Below, piece by piece: positions 1 through 7,652 of a stretch of 64,000 bases of DNA (positions within the stretch are counted from its first letter, which is position 1; each line of letters begins with the position of its first letter). The notes beneath the pieces were generated by a model. The model worked only from the letters and a program-made list of their open reading frames with translations. It was not told where the DNA came from and ran no database searches. The position numbers were made by a program, and so were the translations under genes. This DNA is from SAR324 cluster bacterium. Lineage in GTDB: Bacteria > SAR324 > NAC60-12. The stretch spans positions 62,001 to 126,000 of the forward strand of contig JANQJU010000057.1 in assembly GCA_028281495.1 (NCBI GenBank). The letters are read 5' to 3'.

Positions 1-497
1 TTTTTCAAGTTGGCATTGCGTAGGTCGGCGTTACGGAGATCCGTATCTTTAAGATTGGTCACTCGGCAGGTTGCATTACGGAGATTGGATTCAAAAAGAT
101 TGGCCATCCACATTACGGCACGGCTCAAATCCGCGCCCTCTAGATTGCATCCCTCCATGTCGGCACCCGACATTTTGACATTTTGGAGTTGTGCTTTGCT
201 GAGGTCGGCCTTGCGTAAATCCACACCTACTAAATCCGAATCATTCAAATTGGCATTGTGGAAATCGCATTCTTGTAAAATGGCATCTCGAAAATCAGCG
301 GCTTGCAAATTGGCGTTTCGAAACTTCGCTCCAGTCAGTTCCGCTTCACGAAAATTCGCTTCGGCAAGATTGGCATTGCTGAAATCGGCATTTTCTAAAT
401 CTGCTTCTCGAAACGCGATCTGCTGCCCTTGCTCACCTTTGGATTTCACCCACAGTTCATGTTGGCGAATGGCTTCTTGAATCGATTCGTTCTCCAT
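1..497 (-). CDS. Pentapeptide-repeat protein (3' end outside window)
   Basis: The minus strand stays open from an ATG at 497 to the window edge, about 165 codons with no stop. The first ~30 residues are non-repeat. The rest is a run of A(D/N)Lxx pentapeptides such as ADLEN, ADFSN, ANLAE, ANFRE and ADLRN, which in this family fold as a right-handed quadrilateral beta-helix. Such proteins can be DNA mimics, toxin-immunity or structural proteins, so the family gives no specific function. A GTG lies directly before the ATG and an in-frame TGA stands just upstream, so the start is fixed within one codon. It is read from its own promoter near 586-614, which carries the palindrome shared with the two glycan operons, so co-regulation with surface-glycan synthesis is inferred. 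Confidence 0.9.
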   Translation of the reverse strand, partial: MENESIQEAIRQHELWVKSKGEQGQQIAFREADLENADFSNANLAEANFREAELTGAKFRNANLQAADFRDAILQECDFHNANLNDSDLVGVDLRKADLSKAQLQNVKMSGADMEGCNLEGADLSRAVMWMANLFESNLRNATCRVTNLKDTDLRNADLRNANLK

Positions 498-560
498 CAC
501 TGGATTTTCTCAAAATGAAAAGGTAACCACCTGTTGGGATCTGCTGTTTTTAACCGTTAA

Positions 561-614
561 TGTTCAAAAATTGAACATTGCACAGATACTAGGATTGCAT
601 GATTTTTTTGTCAA
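561..614 (-). promoter_or_regulatory. Promoter with 17-bp palindromic operator, copy 1
   Basis: On the minus strand a -35 TTGACA (609-614) and a -10 TAGTAT (586-591) are separated by exactly 17 bp. Eight bases past the -10 lies the perfect palindrome TGTTCAAAAATTGAACA (561-577), which would cover about +2 to +18. It points at the pentapeptide-repeat gene starting at 497. The same 17-mer pattern occurs at 15043-15059 and 22691-22707. A protein bound here would block initiation, so repression is inferred; the regulator is not identified. Confidence 0.65.
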
Positions 615-637
615 GCTGATAGCTTTTCCCAACAAGT

Positions 638-657
638 GAAATTTGACTCAAAATTTC
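638..657 (-). terminator. Weak hairpin after the pseudaminic operon
   Basis: GAAATTT and AAATTTC form a perfect 7-bp stem around a 6-nt loop, 26 bases past the stop of the last operon gene at 683. It is AT-rich and has no clean T-tract, so termination is only a guess from its position. Confidence 0.3.
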
Positions 658-682
658 GGGGCGCGAGACACCCCACAATCCA

Positions 683-832
683 CTAAAATAGGGTATAGAT
701 AAACGGAGCCACAGCCGACCCTTGGGTTAATACAATCAACCCACCCAGTAACAATAATGTCAGAATGATAGGGGCTAGCCAAAACTTCTTACGGACTTTC
801 ATGAACTGCCATAGCTCTGCTAAAAATGACAT
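683..832 (-). CDS. DUF5989 small membrane protein
   Basis: A 49-codon gene starting at ATG 832 behind a good AAGGAG site. The product begins MSFLAELWQFMKVRKKFW, then has a single hydrophobic helix (about residues 19-36) and ends GSAVAPFIYTLF. This matches the very short DUF5989 family. From what I know of the family, it typically sits beside an SxtJ-type membrane protein and a carbamoyltransferase in glycan or natural-product clusters. The SxtJ gene is directly upstream (25-bp gap), but no carbamoyltransferase is present here. It is the last gene of the long pse operon. Function is unknown; probably a small inner-membrane partner of SxtJ. Confidence 0.85.
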   Translation of the reverse strand: MSFLAELWQFMKVRKKFWLAPIILTLLLLGGLIVLTQGSAVAPFIYTLF

Positions 833-857
833 ATTCGTTCTCCTTATCTTAAAAACC

Positions 858-1268
858 TTAGAATTGATATTTCATGGAATCGGAAGCAGAGGAATCAGAA
901 CGTTCCTCCCAATAGGAAGCCTTTTGCGGATCGAGTTTTCGATGCATGGGATCTTTTTTAGTAACCTTGAAGAATAGGGCAATTGGCGTGAATAGGCCAT
1001 AGAAAATGATGCCTAAAATGATGTGAGAATTGATCCAACCCAACACCTCTCCAATCTTCATCCACACTCGGTATACCGGTGCAAGGACTTTGGGAAAAAT
1101 CAACCCTACAGCCATCAGCGTCCCGGCAACACCTGTCAGCCACCAATACGGTTCATTGCCTCGAAATAATAGTGGCCATAAGGAGATGATTAAAAAGATG
1201 CCCCCCACAATCAGGGCAAAGTTACGATAATCTTTATTGGTCGGTGGACGGAGTTCCATATCTTTCAC
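858..1268 (-). CDS. SxtJ-family membrane protein
   Basis: A protein of about 130 residues with hydrophobic segments near residues 16-34, 40-62 and 81-101 and a charged C-terminal tail. The pattern (a GNEPYWWLTG turn, a WMKIGEVLGWINSHIILGIIFYGLFTPIALFFK stretch split across TM3) is typical of the SxtJ family, named after a saxitoxin-cluster gene but widespread in polysaccharide clusters. The biochemical role is unknown. Two starts are possible, GTG at 1268 and ATG at 1259, neither with a strong ribosome-binding site. It is followed by its usual partner DUF5989. It lies near the end of the pse operon, downstream of a large transferase-like gene. Confidence 0.8.
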   Translation of the reverse strand: MKDMELRPPTNKDYRNFALIVGGIFLIISLWPLLFRGNEPYWWLTGVAGTLMAVGLIFPKVLAPVYRVWMKIGEVLGWINSHIILGIIFYGLFTPIALFFKVTKKDPMHRKLDPQKASYWEERSDSSASDSMKYQF

Positions 1269-1298
1269 ATATCTAAAAGGGTTGCGATTAACTCAAAT

Positions 1299-3239
1299 CT
1301 AGCATTCCGATTCGTGGTAGAGTTGCAATAATTCCTGATGCAAACGGTCTTTGACCTTGCCATCATACTTTCCAAAAAATCGTTCACGCATCTGCAAAAA
1401 GGCCTCTTCTTTCATGTAAGTTTTGTTGAGAACCTGTTTCATTCGGAGGATGAGCTCCTCATAAGAATAAACCATCATCGGGTTATTTTCATAGTCAAAG
1501 TAAGTCGAAGGAACTCCAAAAAAATCATAATAAATGGTGGGAATTCCAGCCGCTAACATTTCGTCTGCGAGTGACGTATACAGGGCAATTCCTGCATCAG
1601 CGAGTACGGCAAGTTGCTCAGGAGGATTATAGACATACTCTCGGGCAAACTCGATGTTGGGCAAACGCTCGAACAGATCCATGAAATCAGCGAACTCGGG
1701 ATGATCACAGATTTCATCGGTAACATTTTTGATCACGATATAAATTTCAGGAAACTCAGAGGCCAAGCAGATCAAGTCTCGATAAAACCGCTTCAAGTTT
1801 TTCCAGAAATTATAGTGTGATGTGTAATTTTCTACAAACGTCATGGGAACATGGTAATCCAAAGCCAAAACCAAAAAATGATGTTTCTTGATTTCCTCAT
1901 ATTTGGCAATCGGAGGCGCTTGCGCGGCCTTGTACATGGGGTCGGTCTTAATCAATCCAATAGGAATCGACTGCCCGATATATTGGTATTGACCATCTGT
2001 TCTGAGTTTTTCTGCAATAAATTCACTGGTTACAAAATAGTAATCCGACATCAGATGATAAAACATGTGGGCTGCAATAAATCGGTCCTGATAACTCAGT
2101 AATTGAATGCCTTGGATGCCTAACGCCACACACAAAATCCGGGGGATGAGCAAATCACGGGCAATTAATGCAAACCGGGCGTTGGTGAACGGAGACAACG
2201 TGGTTCGATATTGCTGCAAAAAATGGAAAGTTTGGAACAAAAACCACAATCGCGTCGTGCCACCCTCGCGTATTTCCTTCAACAGGCTCACTCGATTTTG
2301 AGTCAACAACCGATAAAAGCGTTTCAAGGAAACCCATGAGTTGTCATAGGGCAAGCGATGCAGATCCAAATGAGGAATACCCAATTCATCAAAACAATGG
2401 ACCGTCTCTTTTACGATGGGGTCCCCCGCTCCCAATAACAGATGCAAGATACGGGATGGGGCAAACGGGCTGTCGGGATCTTCGCTATAAAACGGATCCC
2501 CCAGAATCAGTTCGGTCGTCCGCTCCTGCCGACGATACAGAAATCCTTTGTGGGGAAAATACAACACCGAATAGTCAGTCGGGTTTGGCGGAACCCTCGG
2601 ATGCGGCTGGGGCTTCGGGTTCGAAGGTGTCTTAGAAACGGAAGTAGCCCCTCTTTTGAACGGAATGACTTTCCATAAGCGTTGCATTATAGCCCGTACT
2701 CGGGGCAGTAAGAGGCTCCCACGCTGAATCCATTGCGATAGGAGGTATAAACTTTTCGGATAAATATTTCGATACTCGGAAGCTTCCAAAATGGATCGAT
2801 TCCACAAATCCTGTTTTGCAAACAGAAATACTGAAGCTTGGGTTTGCTTACGGAAATGATCTGCAAACAACAAAAGCTTGGCCAAGATGGTCATCTCCTG
2901 CATCAGCGACTGCTCCAAAGCAATCTGAAATTTTTTCTGCATCCGTTCATCCATTCCAAAATGGGTCACAAGCATTCGATAGATGGGGTTGGGCAGCAAA
3001 AACTTTTCAGATATCCGGCGGCAATGAACCGGCACTTCATTGAAATAGGTTTCTTTGGGAGCAAGCACATCGTAGCGGAGGTGATAAATCCCCCAAGCCT
3101 CCAACAAACGCAAAATAGGATCTTTCCGATAGCGCCGGTTGAGAGCTAAGTAATGGACGGCATAACGTCTCAGCTTAAAAAAGAGCGCCCACCACAAAGT
3201 CAATCCATTGATTTCTTCAAATAAAACTGTTTTGGTCAT
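1299..3239 (-). CDS. Large transferase-like protein of the glycan operon
   Basis: A 646-residue protein with no signal peptide. The C-terminal third looks like a GT-B nucleotide-sugar-binding half: an IYIVIKNVTDEI strand-turn, NIEF...YNPPEQLAVLADAGIALYTSLADEMLAAGIPTIYYDF (about 555-600), where a donor-site acidic/Ala-rich helix is expected. The N-terminal ~200 residues are basic and helical, followed by a Pro-rich linker near 205-220 (PSNPKPQPHPRVPPNP). I cannot assign it to a named family. By place in a nonulosonate/glycan operon, glycosyltransferase or surface-glycan assembly is the likely role. RBS AGGG precedes ATG 3239; the next gene upstream ends 15 bp away. Confidence 0.6.
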   Translation of the reverse strand: MTKTVLFEEINGLTLWWALFFKLRRYAVHYLALNRRYRKDPILRLLEAWGIYHLRYDVLAPKETYFNEVPVHCRRISEKFLLPNPIYRMLVTHFGMDERMQKKFQIALEQSLMQEMTILAKLLLFADHFRKQTQASVFLFAKQDLWNRSILEASEYRNIYPKSLYLLSQWIQRGSLLLPRVRAIMQRLWKVIPFKRGATSVSKTPSNPKPQPHPRVPPNPTDYSVLYFPHKGFLYRRQERTTELILGDPFYSEDPDSPFAPSRILHLLLGAGDPIVKETVHCFDELGIPHLDLHRLPYDNSWVSLKRFYRLLTQNRVSLLKEIREGGTTRLWFLFQTFHFLQQYRTTLSPFTNARFALIARDLLIPRILCVALGIQGIQLLSYQDRFIAAHMFYHLMSDYYFVTSEFIAEKLRTDGQYQYIGQSIPIGLIKTDPMYKAAQAPPIAKYEEIKKHHFLVLALDYHVPMTFVENYTSHYNFWKNLKRFYRDLICLASEFPEIYIVIKNVTDEICDHPEFADFMDLFERLPNIEFAREYVYNPPEQLAVLADAGIALYTSLADEMLAAGIPTIYYDFFGVPSTYFDYENNPMMVYSYEELILRMKQVLNKTYMKEEAFLQMRERFFGKYDGKVKDRLHQELLQLYHESEC

Positions 3240-3254
3240 TGAACCCTAGCCCTT

Positions 3255-3947
3255 TCACAATGCAGACGACAGATGACGCCCTACCATAAAGGCTTCCGCG
3301 GCTTCTACTCCCACTGAGGCTCCTCGCCATCGCGCAAGATGCTCTAAGGCGGAAATCGAACGGGCATGGGGCCAGGGTCGCATCTCAGAGGTATAGGCGG
3401 CCAGTGCCTGTTTTTTTTGCTCTAACGTGGCATCAATCTCGACAAACCAGTTGGGTTGGAAGGGAGCTACAGTGCCTGCGGGACGCCATTCGGTACTAGA
3501 CGCGACTTCGAAAAACAAAAGGGTTTGTACCGGGTGCCCCGGAACAGGACGGCATGCCGTGATCACCGCCTCATGAGCCCTCCGGTGATCGATATTCACA
3601 TCGCTGAAATGATGCGTATAAACCATTTGAGGCTTCACTTCTTCCATCCACTGTTCAACGACCTTGATGACATCTAGGCGCGCAATCTCGTCCATCCGGT
3701 TATCAGGAAAACGATGAAGGGTCAGAGAGGTCACCCCCAAGATTCCATTCGCTTCACGGGCCGCTTCACTCAAAGCTTTCAATTCGGTTTGATTTTCCTG
3801 AGATGCGGCTTCGGTGCTCCGGCTAGTGATGCCTTCTGCCAGCAGCACAACATGCACCGTGTCCCCTTCAGCGACATGCTTCGCAATGGTGCCCCCACAT
3901 CCTAAAATCTCGTCATCGGGATGGGCAGCGACTACTAAAATATTCAT
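3255..3947 (-). CDS. PIG-L/LmbE family N-deacetylase
   Basis: The product starts MNILVVAAHPDDEILGCGG, carrying the AHPDDE zinc-binding motif of PIG-L/LmbE metal-dependent deacetylases. The third metal ligand region is FSDVNIDHRRAHEAV. Family members remove N-acyl groups from amino-sugars, so trimming an acetamido sugar made in this operon is plausible. The ATG at 3953 is possible, but AAGGAGG would then sit only one base away. The ATG at 3947 has a normal 7-base spacing and is chosen. Length of about 230 residues is usual for the family. It follows the SAM methyltransferase gene by 25 bp. Confidence 0.88.
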   Translation of the reverse strand: MNILVVAAHPDDEILGCGGTIAKHVAEGDTVHVVLLAEGITSRSTEAASQENQTELKALSEAAREANGILGVTSLTLHRFPDNRMDEIARLDVIKVVEQWMEEVKPQMVYTHHFSDVNIDHRRAHEAVITACRPVPGHPVQTLLFFEVASSTEWRPAGTVAPFQPNWFVEIDATLEQKKQALAAYTSEMRPWPHARSISALEHLARWRGASVGVEAAEAFMVGRHLSSAL

Positions 3948-3972
3948 ATACATTCCTCCTTACCCGAATCTT

Positions 3973-4638
3973 CTATTTTTTGATGGCTACAAAATTCCAA
4001 GTTGCCGGATGCACACTATCTTGTGGGATCTCCCGTTCGATGCGTTTGTGTTCCAGGACGGCCATTTCAAAATCAGCAAATAGTTCCAACAAATGGGACT
4101 TATCTGAAAAATGCACCCGGCCTACATCAGCAAATTGTCCGGTTGTATAACCACATCGGGTATATGGATCCGGTCCGGCTTGGCCATTCTGGAATTCCGG
4201 ATTCGCTGTAGAAAACCAATCGATTCCAATATAAGCCCCTCCGGGTTTGAGCAACGCATGGACATTTTTCAAACAATTGCGAATCGACTGAGTCGAATTG
4301 TGAGTCAACGCACTGCGGTCTGCCACTAAATCCAATTCTCCGGTCACCGGAAGGTCTGCGGTGAAATCACCACAATAGATCTGTGTTTGGAGTTGGGGGT
4401 ATTTTTCCCAAAGTCGGTTTACAATCGACTCACTGCCTTCAATGCCATGATATTCCGCATCCAACGTAAGGAAAAATGGGATATTGGGTCCAGACCCACA
4501 CCCCAATTCCAACACCCGAAAGCCGTTTTTTTTGGGACGCGCATATCGCATCACGAAGCCGATCAAATCACTAAATGGCCAAGCGTTGATTTGCTGATTC
4601 TTTTCATAACACTCGTTCCATTCTTCAGAAAAAGTCAT
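3973..4638 (-). CDS. Class I SAM-dependent methyltransferase
   Basis: A 221-residue Rossmann methyltransferase. Motif I VLELGCGSGPNIPFF (about residues 42-56) binds S-adenosylmethionine, an acidic residue ends strand 2 (YHGIEGSE), and motif III is LLKPGGAYIGIDWFS. Substrate is unknown; within a nonulosonate operon it probably methylates a sugar hydroxyl, amino group or acid substituent. It sits between the TylF-like methyltransferase and the PIG-L deacetylase with 21-25 bp gaps, so all three are presumably translated from one message. The second of three methyltransferases in the island. Confidence 0.85.
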   Translation of the reverse strand: MTFSEEWNECYEKNQQINAWPFSDLIGFVMRYARPKKNGFRVLELGCGSGPNIPFFLTLDAEYHGIEGSESIVNRLWEKYPQLQTQIYCGDFTADLPVTGELDLVADRSALTHNSTQSIRNCLKNVHALLKPGGAYIGIDWFSTANPEFQNGQAGPDPYTRCGYTTGQFADVGRVHFSDKSHLLELFADFEMAVLEHKRIEREIPQDSVHPATWNFVAIKK

Positions 4639-4659
4639 AGCTTTCCTTCCTGAGAAAAA

Positions 4660-5370
4660 TCACAACTGAATAAAGGAAATATTGGGTTCGAATTCGAGAC
4701 ATTCCAATTGATACTGATTCAGATTGAACTGCTCCAATAAAGCGACTGTCTCTCCAGGCCAGTGTTCGTTGTTGATTTCGTCAAAAGCCAGAATGCTGCC
4801 TTTGGGCATCCGAGGCAGCAGGTTTTTCATCGCGGTAACCGTCGGTTCATACAAATCGAAATCCAGAAAGAGGAGAGAGATGGTGAGGTACTTATTTTCT
4901 TCTACATATTGAGGAATTGTAATGTTGGCATCCCCTTTGACCAGTTCGATTTTAGGAATCTGGTTGATGAAACGATTGTCATCGTACTCCTGAATGGCTT
5001 CCGACAGTTCCTCGTACACATCGTAGTCTTCAGCAAAGGAGCCCACTTTTACAGTGGCTACCCTTCCTCCTTCCTCCACGCCTGGACGCTCTTGATCGAC
5101 TTGGGAAACCGACGGAAATCCTGAAAAGGTGTCGAAGCCAATGATCTTGCGATGATAATTATACGGTTCCAAAGTGCTGGATAATTTAGCCCAAGCCATC
5201 ACGCCTCCACCATGATGCACTCCACATTCGACAATGCTGCCCTTCACACGCAATTGTCGTTTGAAAATTTCGTACAACACCAAAAATCGAGCCATATTCT
5301 GACGGCGAATGTACTTGCTGAAATTAGCCAGCTTGTCGGCCGTAGGACACTTTGATTTTTCAAATACCAT
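4660..5370 (-). CDS. TylF/MycF-type sugar O-methyltransferase
   Basis: A 236-residue protein resembling the macrocin O-methyltransferase (TylF) family: VECGVHHGGGVMAWA for SAM binding (about 46-60), the characteristic FDTFSGFP motif, VKGDANITIP, and an LLFLDFDLYEPTVTAMKNLLPRMPKGSILAFDEI stretch containing the metal-binding acidic residues. Known members methylate deoxysugar hydroxyls in antibiotic biosynthesis and in O-antigen or glycan clusters. Here the acceptor is presumably a glycan sugar. AAGGAAG precedes the ATG at 5370. A 100-bp gap separates it from the WbqC gene upstream and contains three imperfect TACTCACARCGG-like units but no gene. Confidence 0.85.
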   Translation of the reverse strand: MVFEKSKCPTADKLANFSKYIRRQNMARFLVLYEIFKRQLRVKGSIVECGVHHGGGVMAWAKLSSTLEPYNYHRKIIGFDTFSGFPSVSQVDQERPGVEEGGRVATVKVGSFAEDYDVYEELSEAIQEYDDNRFINQIPKIELVKGDANITIPQYVEENKYLTISLLFLDFDLYEPTVTAMKNLLPRMPKGSILAFDEINNEHWPGETVALLEQFNLNQYQLECLEFEPNISFIQL

Positions 5371-5471
5371 AACTTCCTTTTCATTTATTTAATTGTATAC
5401 GGATAGGAGCCATTGCCTGGAGCCATCTGCTTCATACTCACAACGGTGTTTTAGAAGCTCACAGCGGCGAT

Positions 5472-6176
5472 TCAGGTACTCATAGCAGCTAGGTTTCCCT
5501 GAATTAAGATGTCTTTGCTTCGGGGACCTTCATTGAATAGCAGATCAACAATCGACATATAGGGGACAAACTCCCCGTGTAATTGGGAGTAGCTGGGATG
5601 TTGGTAATCTTGAAACAAGACTGAGATTCCTTGGGCCTGATAATCTTCCACCTTGGCATAATCCTTCCCTTGAGCACCAAAAATGTAATGGGACGCGCCC
5701 AACTTCACACACATATCGAGCACCAGATCCGATTTATAGCCTTGGAAATCGTAGTCACTCGCTTTCACGATAGGGATACGGATATCGAGACAATCGAGAA
5801 AAAATTGCAGCATTTCCAAATTCAGATCACTCAAATAGGTGTATTGTTTGCTGATCAACAATGCCTCCACTCCTTCGATATATTGTTTAAAATAAGGCGA
5901 TTTTTGATAAGCCAGCGAGATCGATTTGAAATGCTTGCGATTCCATCCATTGTTCACAATTTTGATATCACATAATTTTTTTTCAAAATGATTCTTCGAC
6001 TCCACCGGTACTGACAACCAAATGGAACCATTGGGAGTTTTGATCTTGTTCCGGTTGTTGTAATCACGTTTCTGATACTGCGCGATATCAAACAGGCAAA
6101 ACTGTTCTGCTAAAAAAATTTTATGAAACAATCCCAACCAGGGCAGATACACCGGCTGATGAGCGGTTAAAATCAT
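5472..6176 (-). CDS. WbqC-like family protein
   Basis: The product begins MILTAHQPVYLPWLGLFHKI, the hallmark N-terminus of the WbqC family, followed by FDIAQYQKRDYNNRNKI and later SASDY-like (KASDYDF) and GAQGKDY motifs. WbqC proteins occur beside DegT aminotransferases in O-antigen and glycan clusters; their chemistry is not established. The reading frame continues upstream for 45 codons but that part overlaps the aminotransferase. The ATG at 6176 forms an ATGA overlap with the aminotransferase stop, so this start is chosen and translational coupling is likely. Confidence 0.87.
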   Translation of the reverse strand: MILTAHQPVYLPWLGLFHKIFLAEQFCLFDIAQYQKRDYNNRNKIKTPNGSIWLSVPVESKNHFEKKLCDIKIVNNGWNRKHFKSISLAYQKSPYFKQYIEGVEALLISKQYTYLSDLNLEMLQFFLDCLDIRIPIVKASDYDFQGYKSDLVLDMCVKLGASHYIFGAQGKDYAKVEDYQAQGISVLFQDYQHPSYSQLHGEFVPYMSIVDLLFNEGPRSKDILIQGNLAAMST

Positions 6177-7204
6177 AAATGTAGCTCCACATGGGAAAGG
6201 ACGGTTTCCACATCCTGGTCGGTTAGACTCGGGTAGATGGGCAATGACACCGTTTCTTGCGTCAGCTGCCAGGCATGAGGGAAATCCTGTGGGCGGCCTA
6301 ACAGCTCCCAATCTTCAATAGGCACAATCGCTTTGACATCGTGAGCGGCTAACCGGTCAATCACGGACCGAGGCTTTTGTGTTTGCAATACCGCCCGATA
6401 TCGGACTGGGTGCAAGCAATCCCCTTCCGTTTGAGGGACATCCAACAATGGCAATCCCACCGAACGATATCGTTGAAAGATGGCTGCCCGCCTCTCTAAG
6501 AATCGGGGAAGTTTCTGCAGTTGTTCACGCCCGACCGCCGCTTGCAGATCGGTCATCTGAAAGTTGAATCGTTTCTTGTCATCTTGTCGGCAATCGAAAT
6601 CCAAATAGTCCCGAATTACGTCGATGAGGCTGGGGTCTTTCGACACCACCATGCCCCCATGCCCACCCGACGTCATCAGTTTGGAAGCATAAAATGAAAA
6701 AATCCCGATCTTGCCTTGAAGCCCGGTGTGTTGTTGACGAACCAACGCTCCAATGGACTGTGCACAATCTTCAATGATCGTGAGATCTTCTTGCGCGTCC
6801 AGTTCAGCTAGGTCAACCGGAAGACCATACATATGAGGAACGATGGCAATTTGTACCTCACTCGCTGCCAACGCCTGAAGATCCAAGTTGGGAGAACCTG
6901 GAGTCACATCCAACAGGACTTCTGAAGCCCCTGCCATCGCAATCGCGTTGCGCAATGCGGAACAAACATAAACGGGTAGACCGACTTTTTTTCCCTGGGC
7001 TTGCAACGCCCACAACGCCAAAAATAAAGCCGAGGTTCCATTGGAAACGGCCACGGCAGAGCCGGGTGGCAATCCGATGAATTGGCACACTTCTTTTTCA
7101 AAGGCTTTTGTTTCTGGTCCCGGAGCAACCCAGCCAAAACGCAGCACGCGCAGCGCCGCTTGTTCTTCTTCGTGGGCAAATGTGGGTTTATTGTGAGGTA
7201 TCAT
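6173..7204 (-). CDS. DegT/DnrJ/EryC1/StrS aminotransferase
   Basis: A 343-residue PLP-dependent sugar aminotransferase. SNGTSALFLAL (about 54-64) binds PLP phosphate, DCAQSIGA (146-153) carries the pyridine-binding Asp, and FYASKLMTSGGHGG places the Schiff-base lysine at K175. The family transfers an amino group from glutamate to a keto-sugar. It is a second, shorter DegT enzyme in the operon beside PseC, suggesting an extra amino-sugar is made. The acyltransferase gene upstream overlaps it by 17 bp and the WbqC gene downstream by 4 bp. Confidence 0.88.
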   Translation of the reverse strand: MIPHNKPTFAHEEEQAALRVLRFGWVAPGPETKAFEKEVCQFIGLPPGSAVAVSNGTSALFLALWALQAQGKKVGLPVYVCSALRNAIAMAGASEVLLDVTPGSPNLDLQALAASEVQIAIVPHMYGLPVDLAELDAQEDLTIIEDCAQSIGALVRQQHTGLQGKIGIFSFYASKLMTSGGHGGMVVSKDPSLIDVIRDYLDFDCRQDDKKRFNFQMTDLQAAVGREQLQKLPRFLERRAAIFQRYRSVGLPLLDVPQTEGDCLHPVRYRAVLQTQKPRSVIDRLAAHDVKAIVPIEDWELLGRPQDFPHAWQLTQETVSLPIYPSLTDQDVETVLSHVELHL

Positions 7205-7652
7205 TTTGTTGCTGTAGTTTATTGAAATAGTAGCCTTCCTTCACTTGCATCGGATTTCCGTAAACTAAAGAATAGGGGGGGATCGTCACACCGTCCACAA
7301 TAGTTCCTGCGGCCACCACGGAATGATGACCGATATGCGCGCCACCTTTCACCACCGAATGGGAACCGATGAACACATTATTTTCAATGATAATATCACC
7401 ACACTCGTTTTTATCGGAAAGCCCGATGCATCGTTTATGGGAATCCGCGCAATTGATAGAAACGAAAGAAGCTATGTCGCAGTTGTCTCCAATCACGACC
7501 CGGGCGCCCTTGGCATTGATTTCTGACATGCCACCTACATAAATACCGTTCCCCAATTCTGGCTCCCCATTCACCCATACTAAGGGATGGAACGGATTTT
7601 TTTTAAATGTAGTTAACTTGGCAAACAACTCATGAAATTTTGAAAGATCCAT
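7188..7652 (-). CDS. Left-handed beta-helix (hexapeptide) acyltransferase
   Basis: A 154-residue protein with imperfect hexapeptide repeats (GNGIYVGG, GARVVIGDNCDIASFVSINC, NNVFIGSHSVVKGGAHIGHHSVVAAGTIVDG) and a closing YGNP motif, typical of trimeric acetyltransferases of the NeuD/WbbJ/LpxA superfamily. It probably acetylates an amino- or hydroxy-sugar intermediate. Pseudaminate synthesis needs an N-acetyltransferase (PseH, a GNAT protein), and no GNAT gene is seen, so this enzyme could fill that step; that is inference. The ATG at 7652 shares a base with the TAA of the upstream synthase (TAATG), which fixes the start. Confidence 0.85.
   Translation of the reverse strand: MDLSKFHELFAKLTTFKKNPFHPLVWVNGEPELGNGIYVGGMSEINAKGARVVIGDNCDIASFVSINCADSHKRCIGLSDKNECGDIIIENNVFIGSHSVVKGGAHIGHHSVVAAGTIVDGVTIPPYSLVYGNPMQVKEGYYFNKLQQQNDTSQ

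Noticed and set aside
10..480. Plus-strand frame with Ser/Lys/Arg-rich five-residue periodicity
   Set aside because: It is the antisense image of the minus-strand pentapeptide repeats, which show the true A(D/N)Lxx pattern and a proper start.
5400..5471. Three imperfect TACTCACARCGG-like units
   Set aside because: Too short and degenerate, and they run into the end of the WbqC gene; no array or CRISPR-like structure.
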